A stretch of DNA of 64,000 bases from Ideonella benzenivorans (GCF_020387415.1 NZ_JAGWCB010000018.1:372001-436000), one strand, 5' to 3'. Numbered from the stretch's first letter, positions 16,355-24,924 are shown. A program made the numbers and translations. Notes: a model not told the origin generated them from the sequence alone.

Positions 16355-18013
16355 TCAGCGCGGGTTGCCGTCCAGGCGGGGTTCTTCCACGCCGGTGGCG
16401 TGGTTCAGGCGCATCAGCGTCAGCGGCCCGGGCAGGCCATCGGCCTTCAGGCCCTGGGCGATCTGGAAGGCCCGGATCCGGTCGGCCAGGCTGGCCGCGT
16501 CGTCCTGGGGTCGACCGCCGTCCAGCCGGGCCAGCCGCTCGGCCAGCCAGATCCCGGTGGGGCCGTCGGCCACCAGCAGGCCGTCGCCCGGGGTGTCGGG
16601 CGGGCTGCGCCAGAGGGTGTTGAACTCGCCGCGCCACGCGCTGGCGATCTTCAGCAGCGGCACCGTCAGCGCCCGGCCATCGCCGGTGTCCAGCTCGGCC
16701 TCATCGCCCTTCAGCCGGCGCAACAGCACCCGCGTGCTGCGGCCCTCCGGGGTGGTCAGGGTCAGCCAGCCCGGCCGGTCCAGCAGACGCACCGCGCCCA
16801 TGCCGCCCAGGCTGGTGTGGCAGCGCAGCCCGGCCGCCGGGGCGCTGGCGCAGGGCGCGTCGCTGGCAGGCAGTTGCACCTGCCACAGGGCCGCCAGCCG
16901 CTGCCAGGCTTGTGCCTCGTTCAAGGGGTGAACGAACAACGGGGCCAGCGGATCGGCCGGGTTGGCGTGGGGGGCCATGGCCAGCACCGAGGGGCGCGCC
17001 GGCGTGGCCGGTGGGGCGGAGGACGCCTCCACCGGGACGCTGGCTGCGCTGGCCGCCGTGGCCAAGGCGCTGGTGGCGGCTGGCCGGGCGGGGCCGAACG
17101 GACCCCATTGCGTCAGGCCGAACAGCACGGCGGCGCCTACCGCCCCGCCGGCCAGCCAGCGCACCGCCTGCAACGGCCGGTTGCGCAGCGCCGGCAGGTC
17201 GAACACCTCGGCCGCAGCCTGGTCCACCAAGGCCTTGTCCACCCGGTGCTGGCCGCGTTCGCAGGCCAGGGTCAGGGCCCGGTCACACAGCACGTTGATG
17301 CGCCGTGGCGTGCCCTGGCAGAGCCGGTGGACGCGGCGGATCGCCTCGTCGTCAAACGGCAGCGGGCCCATCAGCCCGGCCACGGTCAGGCGGTGGACCA
17401 CATAAGCCTCGGTCTCGTCGCGCGACAAGGCCTTCAGGTGAAAGCGCGCCACGATGCGCTGCGCCACAGGGGCCAGCTCGGGGTGCTCCAGCAGCTGGCG
17501 CAGCTCGGGCTGGCCGATCAGCAGCACCTGCACCAGTTTGTCCTCGTTGGTCACCAGGTTGGTCAGCAGCCGCAGCTGTTCCAGCACCGGCAGCGCCAGG
17601 GCCTGGGCCTCGTCCACCACCACCAGCGTGCGCCGCCCCTGGGCGTGGGACAGCAGCAGGTGGCCGTGCAGCGCGTCGATCAGGTCGGCCTCGGCGCCGG
17701 GGCGGTCGGCGTCGGGCGGCAGCTCCACCTGCAGGCTCTCGCACAGGCGCTTGAGCAGCGCCTGCACGCTCATCTTCGGGTTGACCACGTAGGCCACGTC
17801 CAGCCCGGCCGGCAGCTGCTCCAGAAAAGACCGCCACACGGTCGTCTTGCCCGCGCCGATCTCGCCCGTCAGCAGCACAAAGCCGCCGGCCCGGCGCAGA
17901 CCGTAATTCAGGTAGCCCAGCGCATCACGATGCTGCTGGCTGAGGTAGAGAAAGCGCGGATCGGGGGCGACCGAGAAGGGCTCGCGGCTCAGGCCGAAGA
18001 ACGATTCGTACAT
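16355..18013 (-). CDS. ExeA/GspA-like AAA ATPase with peptidoglycan-binding domain
   Basis: The ATG at 18013 gives MYESFFGLSREPFSVAPDPR, the typical start of ExeA/GspA proteins. Walker A is LLTGEIGAGKTTVW and Walker B is TLVVVDEAQAL. Sensor residues lie near GQPELRQLL, and the winged-helix end includes GTPRRINVLCDRAL. A transmembrane helix near residue 290 follows, then a Pro/Ala linker and a C-terminal peptidoglycan-binding domain (about 480-545, FQIAQGLKADGLPGPLTL). ExeA helps the type II secretin through the cell wall. No gspB or other secretion gene is adjacent. Its stop abuts that of the convergent pseudouridine synthase. Confidence 0.87.
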   Translation of the reverse strand: MYESFFGLSREPFSVAPDPRFLYLSQQHRDALGYLNYGLRRAGGFVLLTGEIGAGKTTVWRSFLEQLPAGLDVAYVVNPKMSVQALLKRLCESLQVELPPDADRPGAEADLIDALHGHLLLSHAQGRRTLVVVDEAQALALPVLEQLRLLTNLVTNEDKLVQVLLIGQPELRQLLEHPELAPVAQRIVARFHLKALSRDETEAYVVHRLTVAGLMGPLPFDDEAIRRVHRLCQGTPRRINVLCDRALTLACERGQHRVDKALVDQAAAEVFDLPALRNRPLQAVRWLAGGAVGAAVLFGLTQWGPFGPARPAATSALATAASAASVPVEASSAPPATPARPSVLAMAPHANPADPLAPLFVHPLNEAQAWQRLAALWQVQLPASDAPCASAPAAGLRCHTSLGGMGAVRLLDRPGWLTLTTPEGRSTRVLLRRLKGDEAELDTGDGRALTVPLLKIASAWRGEFNTLWRSPPDTPGDGLLVADGPTGIWLAERLARLDGGRPQDDAASLADRIRAFQIAQGLKADGLPGPLTLMRLNHATGVEEPRLDGNPR

Positions 18014-18132
18014 GGGCCGCAGCATAGCGGCGGGGGGGCGGGCTTGGGGCGAGTTGCGTCAGCAATCGACCGGGAGCGGAAATTCGGATGGGTGCAGGGA
18101 GGTGCTGGTAAAGCTCACCGGCGCACTGCGGC

Positions 18133-18144
18133 GCCATGTCAGGC
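18133..18144 (-). repeat. Truncated attC-like end after the 18.1 kb membrane-protein gene
   Basis: The plus strand reads CGCCATGTCAGGC, differing at one base from the R''-side of attC1 at about 7879-7891 (CGCCATGTTAGGC). It lies directly after the stop of the 18146-18553 gene, as R'' does after the TIR gene. No partner R' was found further left, so it looks like a deleted attC. Confidence 0.45.
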
Positions 18145-18145
18145 C

Positions 18146-18553
18146 TCAGCTGCGTTGCTCGTTGAGGCCAGCTGAGACTGGCAAAGCATCCGCACAGCAC
18201 AGCTGCGGAAGCAACACAGCGACCAGGATTGTGTTGAGCGGTCTCAGCGCCCGCATGTAGAGCGAAGCCGCAAGGAAGCGTGCGATGAGTCTCGCGGTTG
18301 CTGCGACAGCGGGACATGCTGCCCTCCGCGCCATGTGCAGACCGACAGCAAGATCGTTGGAAAAACTTCGGAGCGCAACTACTGCGAGAAGTGCAGTCGC
18401 CTCCACCCCGAAATACTGAACAAGCAGCAGCAGGGCACGTAGCTCAGGCGTTGTGACCAAGATAAGGGCGACAGCAAGCGCGATCGCCGCTGCTTGCCAA
18501 CGTCCTTTGCGAATCGCACTGACCATTGCGTTTCGGAATTCATCGAGCGCCAT
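18146..18553 (-). CDS. Small hydrophobic membrane protein (probable orphan cassette)
   Basis: I do not recognise the family. The 135-residue product starts MALDEFRNAMVSAIRKGRWQ. Three or more hydrophobic stretches follow (AAAIALAVALILVTT, LLLLVQYFGVEATALLAVVAL and a C-terminal one near LNTILVAVLLPQLCC). Codon use is more mixed and GC lower than in the flanking ATPase gene. It lies between an attC-like site upstream and an attC-end-like sequence at its stop, both in the same orientation. I therefore read it as a stranded integron cassette. Function is unknown. Confidence 0.55.
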   Translation of the reverse strand: MALDEFRNAMVSAIRKGRWQAAAIALAVALILVTTPELRALLLLVQYFGVEATALLAVVALRSFSNDLAVGLHMARRAACPAVAATARLIARFLAASLYMRALRPLNTILVAVLLPQLCCADALPVSAGLNEQRS

Positions 18554-18570
18554 GATATGTGTTCAATGAG

Positions 18571-18619
18571 GTCCAACGTTTGAGCTGAGGCGCGAGTCGG
18601 CTCCAGCGAAGGGCTAGCC
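18571..18619 (-). repeat. Compact attC-like site between the GNAT remnant and the membrane-protein gene
   Basis: Reading leftward it ends CTCAAAC then GTTGGAC (18577-18571), a consensus R' (GTTRRRY). L''-like GCTGGAGC and L'-like CTCAGC pair with one bulged G. The R'' position reads GGCTAGC and is degenerate. It starts two bases after the GNAT stop. Its 49-base length is short but within the known range. Confidence 0.55.
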
Positions 18620-18620
18620 G

Positions 18621-19086
18621 TCACTGCGCGACCAGACGGCTCTTTGCCAGTAACTCCGGGAGGCTGGCCGTTAACTCCACCCCCTTTGCATTCTCTCGAG
18701 TGACCTGGAACCCGAGGCGAGCATGGAAGGCCATGGAAAGGCGGTTGGTCTTGTAGACATTGCTGCGCAGGGAAGTAATGCCACGGCGCGATGCAATGTC
18801 CAGGAGTTGAGCGAAGAGAGCGCGGAACACTGGCGCGCTGCGATGCTCGGGGTGGGTGTTGAAGCCTGTGACGAACCACTGACCGGCCTCTTGGGGCTGA
18901 AGCATGGCGTAGGCGACAAGAACGCCCTGGCGGCGCACGACTGCGAGCTCGGAGATGGGGAGCGAGGCTTCGATCGACTTGCGCAAGCGTTCTGGATCGA
19001 GCTGATCGCCTGCGCGTTCCGTGTGTTCGCGGAGCGTCAGTAGGTCGAGCTCGAGGATCTCGTGAACTGTGGGCACTTGGTGACGG
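18621..19086 (-). pseudogene. GNAT-family N-acetyltransferase, 5' end replaced by an IS element
   Basis: The frame reads ILELDLLTLREHTERAGDQL, then a GNAT core: SELAVVRRQGVLVAYAMLQP (beta strands), a FRALFAQLLDIASRRG helix, and LRSNVYKTNRLSMAFHARLG, the typical acetyl-CoA region ending with a GF motif. Upstream the frame continues into the IS5 terminal repeat at 19091, so no natural start is left. The acceptor substrate is unknown. An attC-like site follows its stop, suggesting it too was an integron cassette. Confidence 0.75.
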
Positions 19087-19090
19087 CTAA

Positions 19091-20289
19091 GGAAGGTCTG
19101 CAAAACCCCGTTCCCGAACCCCGTGGTCAGGTGAATCAGGGGTGAGATTTCGCGATGCGCAAGGCTTGCCCGATCTCTCGCTCGGAAGGCCCTTTCGGCA
19201 GGCCGATTCGGCCTGTGCGGCGGCCCTTTTGCGCATTTCGGGCGCACTCATGCCTGCTCCGCCAACAACTGCCGGCGCGCCATCCACACATTGCCCTGCG
19301 CAAACATCACCTGCAGCCTCGCCGTGTTCTTGGCCAGCCCGCGGTAGCGCACCTTGGCGTGGCAGAACTGCTGCTTGATCACCCGAAACGGGTGCTCCAC
19401 CTTGGCCCGGATGCTGGCCTTGATCTGCTCGACCCGGTCGATGGCTTGGGCCAGTGCACGGGTCTTGTCCAGCGCCGCGCGTTTGCCCGGGCGCATGGCG
19501 ATGTGCCAATTCACCGTCAGGTCCTGGGCCTCGGGCCGCTTGTCCACGCCTTGGTAGCCCGCGTCCGCAAAGATGTCCTGCTCCTGCCCGTGCAGCAGTT
19601 GTGTGGCCTGGGTGACGTCGTTAACGTTGGCCGCTGTGCCGATGACCGTGTGCACCAGCCCCGACTCGGCATCCACCCCGATGTGCGCCTTCATCCCGAA
19701 GTGCCACTGGTTGCCCTTCTTGGTCTGGTGCATCTCGGGGTCGCGCTCACCCTGGGCGTTCTTGGTGGAGCTGGGCGCGGCAATCAGCGTGGCATCCACC
19801 AGCGTGCCGGTCTTGAGCATGAGCCCTTGTGCGGCCAGGTGGGCGTTGATCGTCTCCAGGATCTCGGGGGCCAGATGCTGTTTCTCCAGCAGGTGGCGAA
19901 ACCGCAGGATCGTTGTCTCGTCGGGCAACCGGGCCCGGCCGGAGAGCCCCGCGAATTCCCGGTACAGCGGGCGTTCGTGCAGTTCTTCTTCCATGGCCGG
20001 GTCGCTCAGGTTCCACCACAGTTGCAGGCAGTGGATGCGCAGCATCGTCTCCACAGCAAACGGCGGGCGTCCGCCCAGCGCTTGGTGCGCTCCACGCGCA
20101 TGTGGCTGAATCAGTGCCACCAGCGCCGCCCACGGCACCACCCGGTTCATCTCCTCCAGGAAGATCTCCTTGCGCGTCTTCTTGGGCAGGGGATCAAACC
20201 CCAGCATCTGCTGCTCTTGCGTCATGTGCGCCATCTTGCCTGCGGCTCAGGCTGGATGCCAGTCAGAAGCGGGGTTTTGCAGACCTTCC
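19091..20289. mobile_element. IS5-family insertion sequence
   Basis: The element is 1199 bases long with perfect 20-bp terminal inverted repeats: GGAAGGTCTGCAAAACCCCG at 19091-19110 and its complement at 20270-20289. GGAAGGT is the tip typical of IS5-group elements. A single transposase gene lies inside. The flanking tetranucleotides are CTAA (left) and TTAG (right). Both fit the IS5 target YTAR, but they are not a direct repeat of each other. That suggests the element's two sides no longer come from one insertion event. Confidence 0.92.
19248..20234 (-). CDS. IS5-group transposase
   Basis: A 328-residue DDE transposase closely following the E. coli IS5 pattern. TRKEIFLEEMNRVVPW, RPPFAVETMLRIHCLQLWWN and LPDETTILRFRHLLE are followed by GTLVDATLIAAPSSTKN (first Asp), DPEMHQTKKGNQWHFGMKAH, IFADAGYQGVDKR (second Asp) and KASIRAKVEHPFRVIKQQF (Glu). 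It appears intact and may be active. It lies within the inverted repeats at 19091 and 20289. Confidence 0.95.
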   Translation of the reverse strand: MAHMTQEQQMLGFDPLPKKTRKEIFLEEMNRVVPWAALVALIQPHARGAHQALGGRPPFAVETMLRIHCLQLWWNLSDPAMEEELHERPLYREFAGLSGRARLPDETTILRFRHLLEKQHLAPEILETINAHLAAQGLMLKTGTLVDATLIAAPSSTKNAQGERDPEMHQTKKGNQWHFGMKAHIGVDAESGLVHTVIGTAANVNDVTQATQLLHGQEQDIFADAGYQGVDKRPEAQDLTVNWHIAMRPGKRAALDKTRALAQAIDRVEQIKASIRAKVEHPFRVIKQQFCHAKVRYRGLAKNTARLQVMFAQGNVWMARRQLLAEQA

Positions 20290-20502
20290 TTAGGCGATTC
20301 GCATATCCCCTATGCGCGGCCTGTCGCAGTCTCCGGGGCCCTGCGAACGCCCCGATCCGACGTGCTGGAGGCTTGCTTGGAGCGCGTCGCATCGTACGCC
20401 AGCGCACCGACCGGTCGGTTCGGGCTACCTATCCTTGGCAGACTGCATCCCCCAAAACGCGGGCGCCGTGTGCGTTCGCATTCATCCATCAAGGAGATCC
20501 TC

Positions 20503-20739
20503 ATGAACTGGGAACGAATTCAAGGGCAATGGAAGCAAGTAGCCGGCAAGGTCAAGGAACAGTGGGGCAAACTCACTGACGACGATCTCGACGTCGTCGG
20601 CGGCCGGCGCGAACAGTTCGTCGGCAAGATTCAGGAACGCTACGGCATTGCCAAGGATGAGGCCGAACATCAGCTTGCCGAGTGGGAGCGCAAGGCCAAC
20701 GATGCTTGGTTCGCCCCGTCGTCATCCAAGCACCCCTGA
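20503..20739 (+). CDS. CsbD-family stress protein
   Basis: A 78-residue hydrophilic protein starting MNWERIQGQWKQVAGKVKEQ, the CsbD signature, with WGKLTDDDLDVVGGRREQFV. AAGGAG lies at good distance before the ATG at 20503. CsbD proteins are abundant under general stress in many bacteria but have no defined biochemical role. It is the first gene of a rightward group of small stress and envelope genes extending to 22.3 kb. Confidence 0.93.
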   Translation: MNWERIQGQWKQVAGKVKEQWGKLTDDDLDVVGGRREQFVGKIQERYGIAKDEAEHQLAEWERKANDAWFAPSSSKHP

Positions 20740-20857
20740 GCGGTCGCCACACCTTCGGTCGCGAGAGGCCCGGGATGGACCGTCAGCGCCGACGGCGTGC
20801 GGCAGATGCGGCACGGCCATCACCTGGCAGAGCCCGGACCGCGCAAGACGAGCGGTC

Positions 20858-21559
20858 ATGATCTCCCCGCGCCGCCACGCTGAACGCCACCGCACCGACC
20901 GCATCGGCTGGTTGCGCGCTGCTGTGCTGGGCGCCAACGATGGCATCGTCTCGACCGCCAGTCTGGTGGTCGGCGTTGGCGCGGCCGGCACCGGCCAGGC
21001 GGGCCTGCTGGTGACCGGCGCTGCCGGGCTGGTGGCTGGCGCGATGTCGATGGCGGCCGGGGAGTACGTCTCGGTGCATTCACAGTCCGATACGGAGAAG
21101 GCCGATATCGCGAGGGAGCGTTCCGAACTGGCCACCGACTTTTCCGCCGAGCAGCGAGAGCTGGCGGCGCTGTACTTGGCACGCGGCTTGGAGCCCGGGC
21201 TGGCGCAGCGCGTCGCAGCGCAATTGATGGCGCACGACGCCCTCGGTGCCCATTCGCGCGACGAACTTGGCATCTCCGACGCGGTGAGCGCGCGGCCGGT
21301 GCAGGCCGCGCTGGCTTCGGCGGCGAGCTTCGCAGCCGGCGCGGGGCTGCCGTTGTCGGTGACCGCCCTGGCGCCGGCGTCCGCGCTGATGGCCTGGGTG
21401 GGTGTGACCTCGCTCGTCTTCCTGGCGGTCCTCGGGGCGCTGGCGGCACGCGCCGGCGGTGCCGCCCCGCTGATCGGTGCCTGGCGCGTCACCTTCTGGG
21501 GCGCGCTGGCGATGGGGATCACGGCCGGCGTGGGGGCGATGTTTGGCGCCATCGCCTGA
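20858..21559 (+). CDS. VIT1/CCC1-family transporter
   Basis: The ATG at 20858 gives MISPRRHAERHRTDRIGWLR, then the family block AVLGANDGIVSTASLVVGVG and GAMSMAAGEYVSVHSQSDTE. A cytoplasmic acidic helical region follows (ERSELATDFSAEQRELAALY), then three C-terminal hydrophobic segments. VIT1/CCC1 proteins move Fe2+ or Mn2+ across membranes; the metal here is not determined. At 233 residues the length is usual. It lies 119 bases after csbD on the same strand. Confidence 0.92.
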   Translation: MISPRRHAERHRTDRIGWLRAAVLGANDGIVSTASLVVGVGAAGTGQAGLLVTGAAGLVAGAMSMAAGEYVSVHSQSDTEKADIARERSELATDFSAEQRELAALYLARGLEPGLAQRVAAQLMAHDALGAHSRDELGISDAVSARPVQAALASAASFAAGAGLPLSVTALAPASALMAWVGVTSLVFLAVLGALAARAGGAAPLIGAWRVTFWGALAMGITAGVGAMFGAIA

Positions 21560-21676
21560 GGTGGGGCGCGCCGTTGAACACGACGCACTGCCACCGACTG
21601 TTCGCCAGCGCACAGAAGTCGGCCGGTGCCACCCTTAAGCTGGACTTCCAGATCGTGTCACTCATAGGAGGTTCGC

Positions 21677-21898
21677 ATGAGACGCACCATTCCCCACCTG
21701 CTTGCCGTCGCCTCCGTGGTATCCCCGTTCACGGCCGCTGGCTGCGCGGTCACCCGTAGGCAGGAGTTGGTCGGATCCTCCATTGACGACGCCACGATCA
21801 TTACCCAGATCAAGAACCGTTTCGTCGAGAGCAAGCAGGTTGCGCGCAATGTCAATGGCGTGAAGGCGGTCCGTCACGAGATCGCCGTCCGGCCTTAA
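21677..21898 (+). CDS. BON-type lipoprotein with an internal deletion
   Basis: AGGAGG precedes the ATG. Residues 1-23 form a lipoprotein signal ending TAAGC (lipobox, Cys23). The mature part has ELVGSSIDDATIITQIKNRF, the first helix of a BON domain, then runs directly into QVARNVNGVKAVRHEIAVRP, the BON C-terminal strand. The central 35-40 residues of a normal BON domain are missing in frame. The 73-residue product is short for the family and may be non-functional or a minimal variant. BON proteins act at the envelope under osmotic stress. Confidence 0.75.
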   Translation: MRRTIPHLLAVASVVSPFTAAGCAVTRRQELVGSSIDDATIITQIKNRFVESKQVARNVNGVKAVRHEIAVRP

Positions 21899-21922
21899 AT
21901 CTCAATGACGCAAGAGGGCACC

Positions 21923-22072
21923 ATGCTCGAAACCCTGGCCATCATCCTGCTTGTGCTGTGGCTGTTAGGACTGGTGAGTTCGTACACGTTGGGCGGCTTC
22001 ATTCACCTGTTGCTCCTGCTCGCGGTCGTGCTCGTTCTGGTTCGGCTGATCCGTGGGCGCAGCACTTTCTAG
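21923..22072 (+). CDS. Lmo0937-type tiny membrane protein
   Basis: A 49-residue peptide, MLETLAIILLVLWLLGLVSS through RLIRGRSTF, with two hydrophobic helices separated by YTLGGFIH. It matches the small lmo0937/DUF5670-type family often found beside csbD and BON genes. It begins 24 bases after the BON lipoprotein gene and ends eight bases before the next gene. Function is unknown. Confidence 0.85.
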   Translation: MLETLAIILLVLWLLGLVSSYTLGGFIHLLLLLAVVLVLVRLIRGRSTF

Positions 22073-22080
22073 GAATCGTC

Positions 22081-22302
22081 ATGAATGCCATTCGGATCGC
22101 GGCCATTGCACTCGTCGTCGCGGGCGTGATCGCCCTGCTCTACGGCGGCTTCAGCTACACGAGGCAGACTCATCAGGCAAAGCTCGGGACATTGGAACTT
22201 TCGGTCACGGAGAAGAAGACCGTGAACATCCCGTTGTGGGTCGGGGTTGGTGCGATTGTGATCGGCGGCGTGCTGTTGGTCGCGGGTCGTGCCAAGGGCT
22301 GA
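22081..22302 (+). CDS. Small two-helix membrane protein
   Basis: The ATG at 22081 gives a 73-residue protein. Helix 1 is MNAIRIAAIALVVAGVIALL; a polar loop YGGFSYTRQTHQAKLGTLEL with SVTEKKTVNIPLW follows; helix 2 is VGVGAIVIGGVLLVAG. Similar small proteins occur in stress clusters of Betaproteobacteria and are annotated as hypothetical. It is the last gene of the csbD group. Its spacing of eight bases from the previous gene indicates an operon. Confidence 0.8.
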   Translation: MNAIRIAAIALVVAGVIALLYGGFSYTRQTHQAKLGTLELSVTEKKTVNIPLWVGVGAIVIGGVLLVAGRAKG

Positions 22303-22641
22303 GGCACACGTCGTCCGCAACGATCGCCGCGAGGACACATGGGTGCTCGAACTGCCATGTCGACGCCATCGAAGAACAGTGGAACTGTGCAACTCACGGT
22401 AACCACCACTCGAAGAGCGCTTGGGATCAGACAGTCAGGCCACGCTGGGGGCAGGTCACGAAGCCAAAACCGAGCAAACCGAGTGAGCACCGTCCAATTG
22501 TTGGTAACGGAGCGCCAGTGTGCTGGTTGGCAGTAACCCGCCGGGGAGATGGCTTTCACCTCTGGCCGTTCGCCACAAGCGAAAACTCTGAAGGCCGACC
22601 AGCTGAGCCGATTCCCTCAGCCCGCCCGAATCAGCGCCCTA
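22303..22641. other. Non-coding gap of about 340 bases
   Basis: It lies between the convergent stress cluster and the chemotaxis cluster. GC is lower than in surrounding genes. I see no coding frame with normal codon use, no clear terminator with a T-run, and no attC-like pairing. GTCCAAT and GTTGGT occur close together near 22495, but they do not form an attC. Confidence 0.5.
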
Positions 22642-22962
22642 TCAAGCGGTGCAATCCAGCAACGACCCCACCATGCTGCCCTCGGCCTTGAGGGTCAGCA
22701 CATTGGCCTGGAAGTTGTAGAGCGCCACCTTCTGGTTGACCAGATCCTCTTCCAGCCGGGAGGTGCTGGCGCCGTCCGCGCTTTGAGCGTCGAGCTGGCG
22801 CAGCTGGGTGTCCACGCCACCCTCAGCCCGGGCGGTTTGCGTCACCTCTAGGGGCCGAAAGTTCGGCGTGACAACGTTGGCGATGTTGTGGGCCGAGGCG
22901 TCCAGCCGCGCCTGCGCCGCGGCCAGGCCGCTGGAGGCGATGGTGGGCAGGGTGACGGACAT
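22642..22962 (-). CDS. Small flagellar-rod-like protein
   Basis: A 106-residue protein. It starts MSVTLPTIASSGLAAAQARL followed by DASAHNIANVVTPNFRP, the N-terminal D0 motif of FlgB/FlgC/FlgG rod and hook proteins. It ends with the matching C-terminal D0 helix (DLVNQKVALYNFQANVLTLK). The large central domain of true rod proteins is absent. It is the last gene in the direction of the chemotaxis cluster, 49 bases after cheB. It may be an export or rod-associated accessory; the role is unknown. Confidence 0.75.
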   Translation of the reverse strand: MSVTLPTIASSGLAAAQARLDASAHNIANVVTPNFRPLEVTQTARAEGGVDTQLRQLDAQSADGASTSRLEEDLVNQKVALYNFQANVLTLKAEGSMVGSLLDCTA

Positions 22963-23011
22963 GCCCGGATGATCGTCCGATCAGCGGGGGAGTTAAGCCG
23001 CTGCTCCGGCT

Positions 23012-24109
23012 TTACATCGCGGCGACGATTTCGTTCGGGATGCTGGTGAGCGACACCGTGCGGCGCACGCCGCCGCGTTTGAGCGCTTCCTTGGGCATGC
23101 CGAAGACCACGCAGCTGGCTTCGTCCTGCGCCAGGGTGTGGGCGCCGGCCTGGTGCATTTCCAGCATGCCGGCGGCGCCGTCGTCGCCCATGCCGGTCAT
23201 GATGATGCCCAGCGCATTGGCGCCCGCGGCCTTGGCCACGGAGCGGAACAGCACGTCCACCGAGGGTTTGTGGCGGCTCACCAGCGGGCCGTCGCGCACC
23301 TCCACCCGGTACTGCGCGCCGCTGCGTTGCAGCAGCAGGTGGCGCCCGCCGGGGGCGATCAGGGCCTGGCCGGGCACCACGCGGTCGTTGTTCTCAGCCT
23401 CTTTGACGCGGATCTGGCAGAGCCGGTCCAGCCGGTCGGCAAAGGCGGCGGTGAACTTCTCGGGCATGTGCTGGACGATGACCAGGCCCGGGCAGACGCG
23501 CGGCAGCCGGGTCAGCACCTCTTCCAGCGCCTGGGTGCCACCGGTGGAGGTGCCGATGGCGACGATGCGTTCGGTGGTCTGCGACATGGCGCGCGGCCCG
23601 CCGGCCGGCAGCACGGCGTCGGCGCTGAGCTTGGGGGGCGGGTGCGGCACGCCGGCGGCGGCGACGGGCGCGGCGGCCGGGGCCCGGCCGGCCAGGCGCT
23701 GCACATTGGCCCGGGCGGCGGCGCGCACGGTGCGCAGCAGTTCGTCGGCCGATTCGGTCAGGAACTGCTTGAGGCCCAGCTTGGGCTTGGTGACCACGGC
23801 CACCGCGCCGGCGGCCAGCGCGTCCATCGTCGTCTTGGCGCCTTTTTCGGTCAGCGTGGAGCAGATGACGACCGGGGTCGGCCGCTCGGCCATGATCTTG
23901 CGCAGGAAGGTGATGCCGTCCATGCGCGGCATTTCCACGTCCAGCACGATCACGTCGGGCCAGCTCTGCTTCAGGCGTTCGATGGCCAGCAGCGGGTCGG
24001 CCACGGCGGCCATCAGCGCGATGTCGGGGGCGTCGCGCAGCAGGGCTTGCATCACCTGCCGCACCACGGCGGAGTCGTCCACCACCAGGACCTTGATCGG
24101 AGGGGGCAT
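23012..24109 (-). CDS. cheB: Chemotaxis methylesterase/deamidase CheB
   Basis: CheB removes methyl groups from chemoreceptors when its receiver is phosphorylated by CheA. The receiver domain (residues 4-120) has the DD pair at 11-12 and phospho-acceptor Asp57 ([13 protein letters not shown]). An Ala/Pro linker (140-175) follows. The esterase domain has the catalytic triad Ser188 (IGTSTGG), His214 (VQHMPEKF) and Asp310 ([11 protein letters not shown]). At 365 residues the length is normal. It lies 17 bases after cheR. Confidence 0.96.
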   Translation of the reverse strand: MPPPIKVLVVDDSAVVRQVMQALLRDAPDIALMAAVADPLLAIERLKQSWPDVIVLDVEMPRMDGITFLRKIMAERPTPVVICSTLTEKGAKTTMDALAAGAVAVVTKPKLGLKQFLTESADELLRTVRAAARANVQRLAGRAPAAAPVAAAGVPHPPPKLSADAVLPAGGPRAMSQTTERIVAIGTSTGGTQALEEVLTRLPRVCPGLVIVQHMPEKFTAAFADRLDRLCQIRVKEAENNDRVVPGQALIAPGGRHLLLQRSGAQYRVEVRDGPLVSRHKPSVDVLFRSVAKAAGANALGIIMTGMGDDGAAGMLEMHQAGAHTLAQDEASCVVFGMPKEALKRGGVRRTVSLTSIPNEIVAAM

Positions 24110-24126
24110 GCTTCGGATTCCGGGGT

Positions 24127-24924
24127 TCAGACCTTGCGGTAGATGGAGGGGGCGACCTGCTCGACCGGGGCGCCCACGTCGTTGAGGTTTTCCGAGTGGC
24201 CGATGCAGAACCAGCCGCCGCGCGGCAGGGTCTCCAGCACCCGGTGCACCACCTGGCGCTTGGTCTCGGGGTTGAAATAGATCAGCACGTTGCGCAGGAA
24301 GACCATGTCGAAGCTGCCCAGGGTGGGCAGGCGCTCGTTGAGGTTCAGGTGCAGGAAGTTCACCTTCTGGCGCAGCGGGCGCTGGATCAGCAGCGTGCCG
24401 GTCTGCGGGCCGGTGCCCTTCATGCAGAAGCGCCGCAGGTAGTCGCCCGGCATCTGGCGGATGCGCTCCATCGGGTAGTGGCCCTGGCGGGCGCGGGCCA
24501 GCACGCGGGTGCTGATGTCGGTGCCCACCACCTCATACGGGTGCTCGCCACGCACATCGGCCAGCACCATCGCCATGCTGTAAGCCTCTTCGCCGGTCGA
24601 GCTGGCGGCGCTCCAGATGCGAAAGGGCTGGTGGCTGGGGCTGGCCTGGGCCACCCGGCGCAGCAGCTCGAAGTGCTTGGGCTCGCGGAAGAAGTAGGTC
24701 TCGTTGGTGGTCAGCAGGTCCACCGCGATCTGCGCTTCGGCGTGTTCCTCGCGCTGCTCCAGCAGCGCCAGGTAGTCGTGAAAGCTGTCCAGCTGCCGGG
24801 CGGCCAGCCGCTTGGCCAGCCGGCCGACGACCAGTGACTTCTTGGCCGACGACAGCGAGATGCCAGCCGCGCCGTGGATGAAGCGCTGGAAGCGCTGGAA
24901 CTCGTGATCGCTCAGGGTGTGCAT
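24127..24924 (-). CDS. cheR: Chemotaxis methyltransferase CheR
   Basis: CheR methylates glutamates of chemoreceptors with SAM. The N-terminal helical domain (about 1-75) precedes [20 protein letters not shown], then the SAM-binding [40 protein letters not shown] and [20 protein letters not shown]. All are conserved CheR motifs. At 265 residues it is a standard length. It lies between cheB and the REC-EAL gene on the same strand. Confidence 0.96.
   Translation of the reverse strand: MHTLSDHEFQRFQRFIHGAAGISLSSAKKSLVVGRLAKRLAARQLDSFHDYLALLEQREEHAEAQIAVDLLTTNETYFFREPKHFELLRRVAQASPSHQPFRIWSAASSTGEEAYSMAMVLADVRGEHPYEVVGTDISTRVLARARQGHYPMERIRQMPGDYLRRFCMKGTGPQTGTLLIQRPLRQKVNFLHLNLNERLPTLGSFDMVFLRNVLIYFNPETKRQVVHRVLETLPRGGWFCIGHSENLNDVGAPVEQVAPSIYRKV

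Noticed and set aside
22303..22641. Further attC site in the gap before the chemotaxis cluster
   Set aside because: GTCCAAT and GTTGGT occur close together but do not flank a foldable arm, and no cassette-like gene adjoins.
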